In this document: positions 1 through 6,991 of the stretch, piece by piece
Layout: every line of letters starts with the position of its first letter
Numbering within the stretch: position 1 is the first letter of the stretch
DNA from: JAUVZF01 sp964449275
GTDB taxonomy: Bacteria; Planctomycetota; Phycisphaerae; FEN-1346
Direction of reading: 5' to 3'
DNA length: 14,678 bases
Assembly (NCBI GenBank): GCA_964449275.1
Contig: CAYVAM010000096.1
Location: 1 to 14,678, forward strand
Position numbers and translations under genes: made by a program
The notes under the pieces: generated by a model
Databases searched by the model: none
What the model saw: the letters and a program-made list of their open reading frames with translations, nothing else
Told to the model about the DNA's origin: nothing

Positions 1-803
1 CGCACACGTGGTGCGACAACTCGATCTGCCCGTGCGGCGGCACGGCCGGCCGGCCGACGACGAAGCCCGTTCCTGCGGGGCTGCACTGGGAGGAGTGGCT
101 CGGAACGGCCCCGTACCGCGATTACCACGACAACCTGCACCCGGCGCGGTGGCGCGGCTGGTGGGACTTCGGATCGGGGCTCCTGGGCGACTGGGCCTGC
201 CACCTGATCGACGGCGTCCCGTGGTCCTTGAACCTGCGCCATGCCACGAGTGTTGAGGCCGTCGAATCGACCGACGGCGGCGAGGAGATGTTCCCCGCCT
301 GGAACTGTATCCGCTGGCAGTACCCCGCCCGCGGCGCGCAACCCCCTGTCACGGCGTACTGGTGGGACGGCAAGAAGAGCGGCAAGGGCAACCGCCCGCC
401 GCTCGCCGATGAACTCGAAAAGAAGTACGGCCGGAAACTCGGTGGCAAGGGCAGCCTCTACATCGGCGACAAGGGCATCATGTACACCGGAGCGTACGGC
501 GGGGGGACATCCTTCCTCCCGGCACAGCGGAAAAAAGAGGTCCCGGAACCCGAGAAGACCCTCCCACGCAATGGCAACATCTTCAGCGAGTTCATCCAGG
601 CTTGCAAGGGCGGCGCCCCGACGACGTCGAACTTCCCCGACTCGGCCGGACCGCTGACCGAGATGATCCTGCTGGGCATCCTGGCCATGCGCGCCGGGCC
701 GGCCAAGAAACTTCTGTGGGACGGCCCGAACCTCAAGTGCACGAACGTGCCCGCCGTCAACCGGTACGTCAAGCGCGAATACCGCAAGGGCTGGGAAGTG
801 TGA
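1..803 (+). CDS. Gfo/Idh/MocA family oxidoreductase, C-terminal part (5' end outside window)
   Basis: The open frame (codons from base 3) enters from the left edge and stops with TGA at 801-803, giving about 266 residues. An upstream NAD(P)-binding Rossmann domain would lie outside the window. The visible part matches the C-terminal alpha/beta substrate domain. The segment WWDFGSGLLGDWACHLID (about bases 159-212) contains the G-D-x-x-x-H pattern; in inositol dehydrogenases of this family that Asp/His pair is catalytic. Family members oxidise or reduce a sugar or polyol hydroxyl using a bound nicotinamide cofactor. In planctomycetes many copies sit beside sulfatases and glycosidases, as here. 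The substrate cannot be read from the sequence. Apparent ATG starts inside this frame, such as 228, are internal. Seen: frame and motif. Known: family chemistry. Inferred: a role in catabolism of sugars released by the neighbouring enzymes. Confidence 0.88.
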   Translation, partial: HTWCDNSICPCGGTAGRPTTKPVPAGLHWEEWLGTAPYRDYHDNLHPARWRGWWDFGSGLLGDWACHLIDGVPWSLNLRHATSVEAVESTDGGEEMFPAWNCIRWQYPARGAQPPVTAYWWDGKKSGKGNRPPLADELEKKYGRKLGGKGSLYIGDKGIMYTGAYGGGTSFLPAQRKKEVPEPEKTLPRNGNIFSEFIQACKGGAPTTSNFPDSAGPLTEMILLGILAMRAGPAKKLLWDGPNLKCTNVPAVNRYVKREYRKGWEV

Positions 804-828
804 CGCGCCGATTCGCCCGAGCCCGATT

Positions 829-1000
829 GCCTGCTGCCGACCCGGCCGCCGCGGTCAGCGTGGGCAGCAGGTCCAGAACGGTTACGACCTGGCTCGTCTT
901 GGCGCCGGCCTTGATGGCAGCGAGCCAGCGCACGACGGCCGGCACGTCGGATGCCTCCCTCTTGAACCGATCCCTTGCCCCCGCTCAACGAGAGGGTGCC
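829..1000 (-). pseudogene. Sulfatase C-terminal fragment, frameshifted fossil
   Basis: Read on the minus strand, about 997-947 encodes LSGGKGSVQEGGIR. After one extra base near 946 the neighbouring frame continues VPAVVRW (945 onward) and then QVVTVLDLLPTLTAAAG, down to about 829. These are the conserved late blocks of formylglycine sulfatases: the GGKG...EGGIRVP active-site Lys block and the DLLPTL helix. The same blocks are GVKGYLYEGGIRVPW and STDLYPTLLQAAG in the intact sulfatase at 9003-10472. There is no start, no catalytic Cys block and no proper end, and a C9 run (1011-1019) lies just upstream. It sits tail to tail with the Gfo/Idh gene. It is a relic of a third sulfatase gene, not an expressed protein. 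The identification rests on about 50 residues in two frames. Confidence 0.7.
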
Positions 1001-1009
1001 CGCCCCCAC

Positions 1010-1295
1010 GCCCCCCCCCGCACGCCTTTATTGCAGCCACCTGTCATCGACAACGCGGGGCTTTCGGAAGCGCGAAGACCAAGCGAGCATCCCGGACCCT
1101 TTCCTTCGTCGCCGCAGTAAGGACGATGGGCGCCGCGACCGGCGCGCGGCCCGGCCGGCGCCAGGTGGCGAGAGAGGAGTTTGAGCGCAGAGAAATGGTG
1201 GAGGGCACGTGACGGTGGGCGAAACCGCCTCTATTTGTGCGGAAGGACGATGGGGATTTGACCTGCCCCCGGCCCGCAGGTCGATGCCGTCCACG
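1010..1295. other. Gene-poor spacer
   Basis: I see no supported gene here. It begins with a run of nine C (1011-1019) and contains a small hairpin at 1260-1282. Open frames crossing it lack recognisable protein character, ribosome sites or conserved motifs, and look like random high-G+C frames. Confidence 0.5.
1259..1282 (+). repeat. Solitary IS3-like terminal motif, also a small hairpin
   Basis: TGACCTGCCCCC (1259-1270) is the exact reverse complement of the motif ending the two IS3-type right ends at 6729-6740 and 10756-10767, so it could be a stranded left end of such an element. No transposase sequence follows it. The bases GACCTGC (1260-1266) and GCAGGTC (1276-1282) also form a 7-bp stem with a 9-base loop, so a chance palindrome is a real alternative. 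Confidence 0.35.
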
Positions 1296-1376
1296 TCACC
1301 TTTCCACTTTCGGCCGTGATAGCGTACAGCCTGCCAGAACGAGCACGCACAACCCGAAGGCGAGGCCAATCCTCAT
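1296..1376 (-). CDS. Possible 26-residue lipoprotein, or truncated lipoprotein N-terminus
   Basis: The minus-strand ATG at 1376 lies a few bases after an AAGGGAGA ribosome-binding sequence. It opens MRIGLAFGLCVLVLAGC, a positively charged start, a hydrophobic core and an LAGC lipobox, followed by TLSRPKVER and a stop. This is a textbook lipoprotein signal with almost no mature protein. Two readings are possible: a tiny entericidin-like lipoprotein, or the surviving N-terminus of a larger lipoprotein whose body has been lost by frameshift or deletion. The region around it is rich in gene fossils, which favours the second. In the frame one base over there is a stretch AITAESGKVTW that looks like a PQQ-propeller repeat, but it is too short to assign. 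It is divergent from the SGNH-like gene starting at 1602. Confidence 0.35.
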   Translation of the reverse strand: MRIGLAFGLCVLVLAGCTLSRPKVER

Positions 1377-1601
1377 GGGCTTCTCCCTTGCCTGCACGGC
1401 GGCTGCCCAGGAGCCGCGTTGTCCTTGTTCCTACGCGGGCACCCCGCTCATTGTAAGGCGAGGCGCCGGGCGACGGAAGCACGGCGTTCCGCCGTCGCGG
1501 ATTTCGGCGCTCTCTTGCCACCGGGGCGGTATAGTATGTGTGCTCGTCAGCGCGACGGCCCGTGACCGCACCGCACTGCAGGGCTATAGGGAGGCTCCGC
1601 C
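1377..1601. promoter_or_regulatory. Divergent spacer with presumed promoters
   Basis: This 225-base gap separates the minus-strand lipoprotein ORF from the plus-strand SGNH-like gene, so promoters for both would be expected here. A TATAGT hexamer at 1530-1535 resembles a -10 box for the plus-strand gene, but I see no convincing -35 hexamer at the usual distance. AGGGAGG at 1588-1594, seven bases before the ATG at 1602, is a strong ribosome-binding site and marks the original start of the interrupted gene. Confidence 0.35.
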
Positions 1602-2969
1602 ATGCACTTTCCACGAGCACTTGTGGTAATCGGCCTAAGCGGTCCGACATAAGTCTTGCGCGGTGGGTCTCCGTACCCACCGCGCTTTCGACGCGACTGT
1701 CGCGGCGGGTGCGGAGACCCGCCGCGCAAGACTTATGTCGGACCGCTTAGTGCTTGCGACTGCGGCCGCAGCGCTGACGGATTACGCGCTGCCGCTTGCA
1801 CATGCGGCCGACTCGTCGGCGCCGCCGGCGACCGAAGCGCAGCCGCCCATCGACTTCGTCCGGGCCCGGGCCCTCATGCAGAAACGCCGGGCGGGGGAGG
1901 CCCTCACGCCCGAGGAGGAGGCGTACCTGCGAAGGGCTATCGAGGCCCGACGCGCAGGCGCGCGGCGCGAGCGGCGGCAGCGTCCCCCCATGCCCCCGCA
2001 GGACACCTCCCACCTCAAGCCCCTGACCGAGATGACGGCCGACGACCGCTACAAGGGAGAAGACAGGGGCTTGTACGGCAACGGCAACAACGTGCCTCCC
2101 GACTCCCATCGCAAGGCCGCTGAGGCTGAGTTCAGCCGTATCCGCCCCCTCGACACCGACGGCCACCCCGCCGCCAACGGCAAGGTCGTCTGATCTCGAT
2201 CAGCATGTCCAACGCGACGCAGGAATTCTCGCTCTTCAAACGCCTTGCCGACGAGGACCCGGCCAAGTCGTCCGCGCTGACCATCGTCGATTGTGCCCAG
2301 GGCGGCCAAGCCATGGCCGAATGGGCCGACCCAAACGCCCGCCCCTGGGACGTGACTCGTCGTCGGCTGGCGGCGGCCGGCGTCGCCCTGCCGCAGGTCC
2401 AGGTCACCTGGATCAAACTCGCCAACAAGATGCCGCGCGGCGACCTCCGCGACCACGGCAAGACGCTCCAGGCCGACACACTGGCCGTTATCCAGAACGC
2501 CAAGGCACTTCTGCCCAACCTTCGCGTCGCGTACCTGTCGAGTCGCATCTACGGCGGCTATGCCACGACGCCGCTGAACCCAGAGCCGTACGCGTACGAG
2601 TCCGCCTTCGTCGTGCGATGGCTCATCCAGGACCAAATCGCGGGGGGCCCAGCCCTGAACTTCGATGCCGCGCGCGGGCCGGTCAAAGCGCCCCTGCTCC
2701 TGTGGGGACCGTACCTGTGGGCCAACGGCACCACGCCGCGCAAGGCCGACGGGCTGATGTTCGGGCGCGAGGACCTGGCCGGCGACGGCACGCACCCGTC
2801 GCCCTCGGGCCGCTTGAAGGTGGCCCGCGTGATGCTGCACTTCTTCAAGACCGATCCGCTGGCGCGGCCGTGGTTTGCCGCGCACAGCCTTCGCGGCGGC
2901 GCACCGGCAAAACGCCAGACCGCAGATGTGCCCGTGTCACCTCCTTCCGAGAACAAGGAGGGGAAGTAA
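1602..2969 (+). pseudogene. Secreted SGNH-like protein gene, broken by an insertion and a frameshift
   Basis: The original start is the ATG at 1602, seven bases after AGGGAGG. It encodes MHFPRALVVIGL, then runs into the palindromic insertion at 1636-1749 and a stop (TAA). Coding resumes at 1750 with VLATAAAALTDYALPLAHA followed by ADSSAPP. Removing 112 bases (one TA plus the element) joins these in frame as a normal Sec signal peptide ending AHA. Coding then runs to 2190, where GTC-GTC-TGA stops it. One base further back the frame continues CTG ATC TCG ATC AGC ATG to the stop at 2967-2969. Repaired length is 418 residues. The C-terminal part contains GDGTHPSPSGR, like block V (Asp-x-x-His) of SGNH/GDSL hydrolases, so an esterase-like role on a polysaccharide is plausible but unproven. 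An ATG inside the right arm of the insertion (1735) could restart the first half as MSDRLVLAT with a usable signal, but the frameshift remains. A sequencing or assembly error at 2190 cannot be excluded. Confidence 0.75.
1636..1749. mobile_element. MITE-like palindromic element with TA target duplication
   Basis: The left arm 1636-1684 and the right arm 1701-1749 are inverted copies matching at 46 of 49 positions, around a 16-base spacer. Ends read TAAGCGGTCCGACATAAGTC and GACTTATGTCGGACCGCTTA. Each arm contains its own hairpin: GCGGTGGGT/ACCCACCGC around six bases at left, and GCGGCGGGT/ACCCGCCGC at right. The three arm mismatches keep these inner stems paired. It carries no gene. Flanking TA on both sides fits insertion at TA with TA duplication, as in IS630/Tc1-mariner-type elements and their non-autonomous derivatives. 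Removing the element plus one TA restores the signal peptide of the host gene. A REP/BIME-type origin is an alternative because of the nested hairpins, but the exact TA duplication favours a transposed MITE. Confidence 0.82.
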
Positions 2970-3300
2970 CGAAGGGCGCTCCCTGAGAGGACCGGTGGCG
3001 ATTGGGTCTGTCGGCCGGAGCAAACCCATGCTGCCGCCGTTCGACTCGAAGCGGAACCTGCTCGTGCGGACGTTCGATTCGCCCGGCACCTCGCTCACGG
3101 CCCGGGGCCTCTGCCCAGCCCGGCTGGCGGAACGCCTCAGCCCCACGTCAATCACGAACATCAGACATCGAACCGCCCGAAGTACGGCGACCGAAGCTGG
3201 GCAAACTCCGGCTCTCCCCAAGCGCCGGCGCGCCCAGCATCAGCATGACACCGCATGCACCACGGTGCGCCACCATGGGCCCGCCGGCTGCGCTTTCGTG
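2970..3300. other. Convergent spacer between SGNH-like and GH42-like genes
   Basis: No supported gene. On the minus strand a short frame ending at 3161 reads WGEPEFAQLRSPYFGRFDV before a stop. It has a protein-like, aromatic-rich character and could be the last residues of a decayed gene, but I cannot assign it. I see no clear hairpin-plus-T terminator for either flanking gene. Confidence 0.4.
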
Positions 3301-6162
3301 TCAGTCCAAGAACACCACGTCGCCCTCGGCGAGTTCCGGGAGGGTGACGACGGCCCCGTCGGCCGCCGGTTCGACCTCCAGCAATCTCTGGAGCCAGGCG
3401 CTGCGGGCGGCCTTGACCGGCTCGGCCCCGCGTACCGTGATCTTCAGGTCCGCCGCCGGCACGTGACGGACCCCTGACCGGACGCGCGCGGTGGCCCGCC
3501 CCTCCGGCCCGGGCACGGCCCCTGCCTCGCCGGTTCCGGTGGGCAGGCCGGACGTGTACGCCCAGTTCATAAGGACCACCGCACGCCGGCCTGTGTCGGC
3601 ATGCCGCACGAGGATGCCCTCGACCGTCGGCAGCGACGGCTCGACTACCGGCCGCACACGCCCCAGCGCCGGGCCCGCAGCCCAGGTTCGGAGACCCGTG
3701 TCGAAGTCATCGGTCATGTCGAAACCCTCGCCGCGAACGCGGGCGCTGTACTCCAGACCCGGGGAGAATCCCGTGACCCAGGCCTCGCCGCGGCCGTGCC
3801 TGTGCCTCGTGACAGCGGCCGCCCCGTCGGCGAAGCGCGCGACGACCGCGGTGGCCTCGGCGGGATGAAGGACCTCGCGGCCCACAGCGGGTCGCAGCGC
3901 CGCGCCTGCGGGGCCTCTTGCCGCTTCCGGACGAATCTCGGCACCCGGTGGTACCGGAGCCAGGACGTCACGCCGATCATTGAACGACTGCACGCCGCCT
4001 GCCCCGTAGAGTTGCACGGGGCGGTACATCTCGGGTGTCGTGCGGCCGGCCAAGCCGAGGACGGGCGCCAGCGCCTCAAGCGGCCGCTGCGCTTCGTCGC
4101 GAGCCAGGCCCCCAGCGCTCGTCACGAGCGTGCCGCCGGCCTCGACCCACCGCGCCAGGGCCACGGCCGCGGCCCGCGTCACGTTCGGCCCGAGGGCGTA
4201 GATGACCTTGTAGCGCGAGAGGTCCCCCGCCGCCAGCACCACCTCGTCGAGGGGATCGACGGGCACATGGGCATGGGCCAAGGCGGTATAGGTCCACTTC
4301 GCGTCTTCCCACGCGGCGGTGTAGGCGGGATTACCGGTCCAGGCCATCCAGATTTCGCTCGTGCGGGGCTTGACAATGGCCACCTCGGCTGGCGCTGCCC
4401 AGGTGCCGCCGTAGAGAACATCCTCGGCGGCTGCGAGGATCCTAGCCGCCTTGCTCACGAGAACGAGGTCAGCCGGGTTCTGCGAGAACGAGTCGCCCTT
4501 CTTGTAGTCCGGGCCATAGGTGTACCAGTAGATCATGCGCGCCCCGCGGGCCGCCGCCGACAGGGCCCGCTGCACGACGGCCCCGCGGTGCGGCTTGACG
4601 TAGATGCCGAACGCCAGGCCCATGCGGCCCGAGACGACGCGGCCCACGTCGCACAGGTAACTGTCCCACGACCAGACCTGCGGCCCGCGGTTCGACGTCT
4701 CGTACACGAAGGCGTTGTCGGCCAAACGGTAGAAATCGAAGAAATCGAGGCTGTGGCCCTTCATCAGGAACGTGTTGCCGCGCAGCGCGTAGGAGTAAAG
4801 CCAGGGGCGGGCGGCTTCGGGGGCGTCGGCCCGGCCTTCGGCCAGGGCCCTGCGTTTCGCCTCGTTGGAGGCCCGGCAGGCATCGCGAAGCGGCGTGAAG
4901 AGCCGCGCGCTCGCCCAGTTGTTGAACATCCGCGTCCAGTAGGCCGAAAGGCACGCCTGCGGGTCGGCCGGGGCGAAGGGCAGGCCGTCCTTCGCGGCCA
5001 GGTCCAAGGGGATAACGTCGTCCCAGGCCGCTTGGCCAAAGTCGGCGGGCACGAGGCCCCGGTCCTTCAGGTACGCCCGGAAGGCGTCCCGGCACCGCGG
5101 ACAACGCGCGAAGTGCGACTTGCCCTCGGGCGAGCGGTCTGCGACGGTGCCGATCTCATCAACCGTCAGGCCCCAGACCTCCGGCACGCCGCGCGAGCGC
5201 ATCGACTCGAGTGAGGCGGCCACGGCCTCCTCGGTCCGCGACCGCACGCCCGCAGCGAACGGGCACCCGGCCTCGGGGTCATTCTGTCGGCCCTTGCGGA
5301 ACACGGGCACCGGGTAGGCCATGGCTCTGTCGATGCAGGCTCGGCCGAGGCCGGCGGCGCAGCCCTGGCGGCGTGCAGCCATCTGGAGGAGATACTCCGG
5401 CGCACTCCGGAGGCCGTTGACGCCCAGTTGCCTCAGCGCCCGGCACTCGATCTTGACAATGCGCTTGTCGGTGTGGCGGACGCCGTAGCCCGCGTCCACG
5501 CCGTAGCCGCCCACGTCGGTGACGACGGCGAACTTCGACGGGGCGGGACGGGACGCCCACGGCAGGGCCTCCAGGGCGGCCGTGCGGCGACGGGCATACT
5601 CCAGAAGGCCCACCACGCCATCGAGGAAGGCGGGGTTGTCGGGCGTGCGATCAGCGGCGAGGCGCCCCGTCGGGATCACCAGGCCGATCGTGCCGCCGTC
5701 GGGTCCCTGCTCCAGGAGGCGCTTGACGACCCGGCCGCGCCACGCCAGCTCCAGTTCCATCTCCAGACCCGTGGAGTAGCCCTCGCCCGGAGCGCCGCCC
5801 CGCCCTCCGCGTCCGCGGCGGCCGGCCGTCAGCGTCAAAAAGAACGGGTCGGGGAAGCGGCCCTTGACGAACGAGCGAACGGAGACGGTGGGCGACCACT
5901 CGCCGACAGAGAGGTCCTTGCCCAGAATGCCGCGGCGGACCTCGCCGCCCAGCCCCTCGCCGCCCCACCGCCACACAATGTCCGACGGTTCAGACGGCGT
6001 AAGGCGCCTGACGCGGGCACGCACGGTCAGGTCGTCGGGGACGACGGCCTCGCGCTTCGGTGCATAAACGTCCACCTGCGCGGGCACCCCGGCGAGACAC
6101 GTGGCGGCTGCGAGACCAAGAAGCGGCAGGAACAGAACGGCACGAGCCACGCGGACGCGCAT
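3301..6162 (-). CDS. Large secreted GH42-like (TIM barrel plus trimerisation-like domain) protein
   Basis: The start at 6162 is chosen because AAGGAGG lies seven bases upstream; an in-frame ATG at 6183 precedes that site. The product has 953 residues. Residues 1-25 form a Sec signal (MRVRVARAVLFLPLLGLAAA core). Residues about 30-150 look like a beta-rich N-terminal domain with a Gly/Arg-rich linker (114-123). Residues about 210-580 look like a TIM barrel, with WGLTVDEIGTV (330-340) and a CPRC pair (354-357) in a C-x-x-C...F-x-x-YL context seen in GH42-related proteins. Residues about 592-700, with DPLDE and YKVIYALGPN...WVEAGGTLV, match the class-I-GATase-like trimerisation domain of GH42 beta-galactosidases. 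The final part is beta-rich. It probably acts on a galactoside or related glycan outside the cytoplasm. The DE pair at 335-336 is the best acid/base candidate, but the nucleophile cannot be named. The exact CAZy family is uncertain. The gene stands alone between a convergent and a divergent spacer. Confidence 0.72.
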   Translation of the reverse strand: MRVRVARAVLFLPLLGLAAATCLAGVPAQVDVYAPKREAVVPDDLTVRARVRRLTPSEPSDIVWRWGGEGLGGEVRRGILGKDLSVGEWSPTVSVRSFVKGRFPDPFFLTLTAGRRGRGGRGGAPGEGYSTGLEMELELAWRGRVVKRLLEQGPDGGTIGLVIPTGRLAADRTPDNPAFLDGVVGLLEYARRRTAALEALPWASRPAPSKFAVVTDVGGYGVDAGYGVRHTDKRIVKIECRALRQLGVNGLRSAPEYLLQMAARRQGCAAGLGRACIDRAMAYPVPVFRKGRQNDPEAGCPFAAGVRSRTEEAVAASLESMRSRGVPEVWGLTVDEIGTVADRSPEGKSHFARCPRCRDAFRAYLKDRGLVPADFGQAAWDDVIPLDLAAKDGLPFAPADPQACLSAYWTRMFNNWASARLFTPLRDACRASNEAKRRALAEGRADAPEAARPWLYSYALRGNTFLMKGHSLDFFDFYRLADNAFVYETSNRGPQVWSWDSYLCDVGRVVSGRMGLAFGIYVKPHRGAVVQRALSAAARGARMIYWYTYGPDYKKGDSFSQNPADLVLVSKAARILAAAEDVLYGGTWAAPAEVAIVKPRTSEIWMAWTGNPAYTAAWEDAKWTYTALAHAHVPVDPLDEVVLAAGDLSRYKVIYALGPNVTRAAAVALARWVEAGGTLVTSAGGLARDEAQRPLEALAPVLGLAGRTTPEMYRPVQLYGAGGVQSFNDRRDVLAPVPPGAEIRPEAARGPAGAALRPAVGREVLHPAEATAVVARFADGAAAVTRHRHGRGEAWVTGFSPGLEYSARVRGEGFDMTDDFDTGLRTWAAGPALGRVRPVVEPSLPTVEGILVRHADTGRRAVVLMNWAYTSGLPTGTGEAGAVPGPEGRATARVRSGVRHVPAADLKITVRGAEPVKAARSAWLQRLLEVEPAADGAVVTLPELAEGDVVFLD

Positions 6163-6169
6163 CGTGAGT

Positions 6170-6176
6170 CCTCCTT
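6170..6176 (-). promoter_or_regulatory. Ribosome-binding site fixing the GH42-like start
   Basis: Read on the minus strand this is AAGGAGG, seven bases before the ATG at 6162. It lies inside the longer frame that begins at 6183, so the longer start would have no comparable site. Confidence 0.75.
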
Positions 6177-6493
6177 GGAGCATGCGGGCGCACAGGCAAC
6201 CGGACCGTACACGGCCGCGCGCCGGCCGACGTCGGCGGCCGGCTTCGCACCGTCTGGTTAAACACCGCGCACGCCCACGCGGAGCGGCACTTGTTCCGGC
6301 ACGGGCACACGCTGCGCTGGGGGACGCGACCTGCCGGGCCGCCCCCGTCGGCCGGCCGAAACTGCCATGGGCTCTGGCGCTTGCGGTACGTGCCGTTGCA
6401 CGTCCCAGGTTCCAATGCGGTACTTCTCCCGCGCGGCGGGTTTAACGTACCGGGTGGCACGGCGGCGCATTTTCGACACGGAGGGCGCACGCA
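6177..6493. promoter_or_regulatory. Divergent intergenic region
   Basis: About 300 bases separate the divergent GH42-like gene (-) and the Tat-signal remnant (+), so both promoters should lie here. I find no convincing -35/-10 pair. A perfect 12-base palindrome GCCGACGTCGGC is centred at 6230/6231 and could be an operator, or simply a product of high G+C. GGAGGG at 6480-6485, eight bases before the ATG at 6494, is a good ribosome-binding site. Confidence 0.4.
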
Positions 6494-6784
6494 ATGCATT
6501 TCGATCCTCCGGGCGCACCGTCAACGCGGCAGCCCCCTCGCTTGAACCGCCGCGGTTTCCTGGCGATGGCGGCCGGCGCTTCGGCGGCCGTCGTCACGGG
6601 ATCGGCAAACCGCGCGGCAACCGGGCCGCCCGACGCCGCCTGGGCGAGCACCGGATCGCCCGCATCGCCTTCCGGCCGGCCCTGGCTCTGGTGCGTTGAC
6701 TTACCACTCCGCGAGTGGTATCAGAGTTGGGGGCAGGTCAGAGGAGGAGGTGATTGCCCCGTATCAGCCTGTGCGAGACAATAG
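6494..6784 (+). pseudogene. Tat-signal protein truncated by an IS3-type end
   Basis: The ATG at 6494 follows GGAGGG by eight bases. The N-terminus contains LNRRGFLAMAAGASAAVVTG, a twin-arginine (RRxFL) export signal with a hydrophobic stretch and a small-residue region, then a Pro/Ser-rich linker to about GRPWLWC. From about 6697 the DNA is the right end of an IS3-family element, so the last residues before the stop at 6784 are read from mobile-element and unrelated DNA. The body of the protein, typically several hundred residues in Tat-exported sulfatases, oxidoreductases or hydrolases, is missing. The start signals are intact, so a 96-residue exported peptide could still be made. The original function cannot be told from the signal alone. 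Confidence 0.65.
6697..6740 (+). mobile_element. IS3-family right-end remnant
   Basis: This stretch ends GGGGGCAGGTCA (6729-6740), identical in 12 bases to the end of the IS3 transposase remnant at 10756-10767 and in the same orientation. Both also share TTGACT about 40 bases before the end (around 6696 and 10729), where the transposase stop codon sits in the better-preserved copy, and further scattered matches between. It carries a perfect hairpin ACCACTC-CGC-GAGTGGT. No transposase codons remain upstream; the Tat-signal gene is fused directly to it, so an element has been almost wholly deleted together with the gene body. Confidence 0.6.
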
Positions 6785-6991
6785 GCCGGCGCCAAGAGCA
6801 TGGCGCGGCGACGGCCCGTGGGCCGAAGAACTGGAAGAGGAGCTTGAGAACGACTTCCCCCCCCCAAATGTGGTATATTGGAAACGACAAGGGCCATGAG
6901 CCCGCCGACAGCACGGATTCCCAGGCGGCCCGGGACGAGGCATCAAACGCCCGGCGGCGCAACCGGGATAAACTCCAATGGGAAATCCCCA
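6741..6991. other. Spacer upstream of beta-helix protein
   Basis: No assignable gene. A plus-strand frame ending at 6899 has an acidic stretch (WAEELEEELENDFPPPNVVYW) whose origin I cannot identify; it could be the tail of a decayed gene. It contains a C9 run at 6857-6865. The promoter of the downstream gene should be here; a TATATT hexamer around 6874 is a possible -10 box with no clear partner. Confidence 0.35.

Noticed and set aside
2182..2200. Programmed ribosomal frameshift in the SGNH-like gene
   Set aside because: No slippery heptamer or downstream pseudoknot is apparent, and the gene already carries an insertion; a mutation or sequence error is simpler.
3601..5214. A 537-codon open frame on the plus strand opposite the GH42-like gene
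   Set aside because: It is an antisense shadow in high-G+C DNA: the minus-strand frame has a signal peptide, ribosome site and domain motifs; the plus-strand one has an Arg/Gly/Pro-rich composition with no motif.
1259..6740. A 5.5-kb composite transposon bounded by the inverted TGACCTGCCCCC motifs
   Set aside because: The left motif stands alone with no other IS sequence and doubles as a local hairpin; the enclosed genes look like ordinary members of the cluster and no target duplication is evident.
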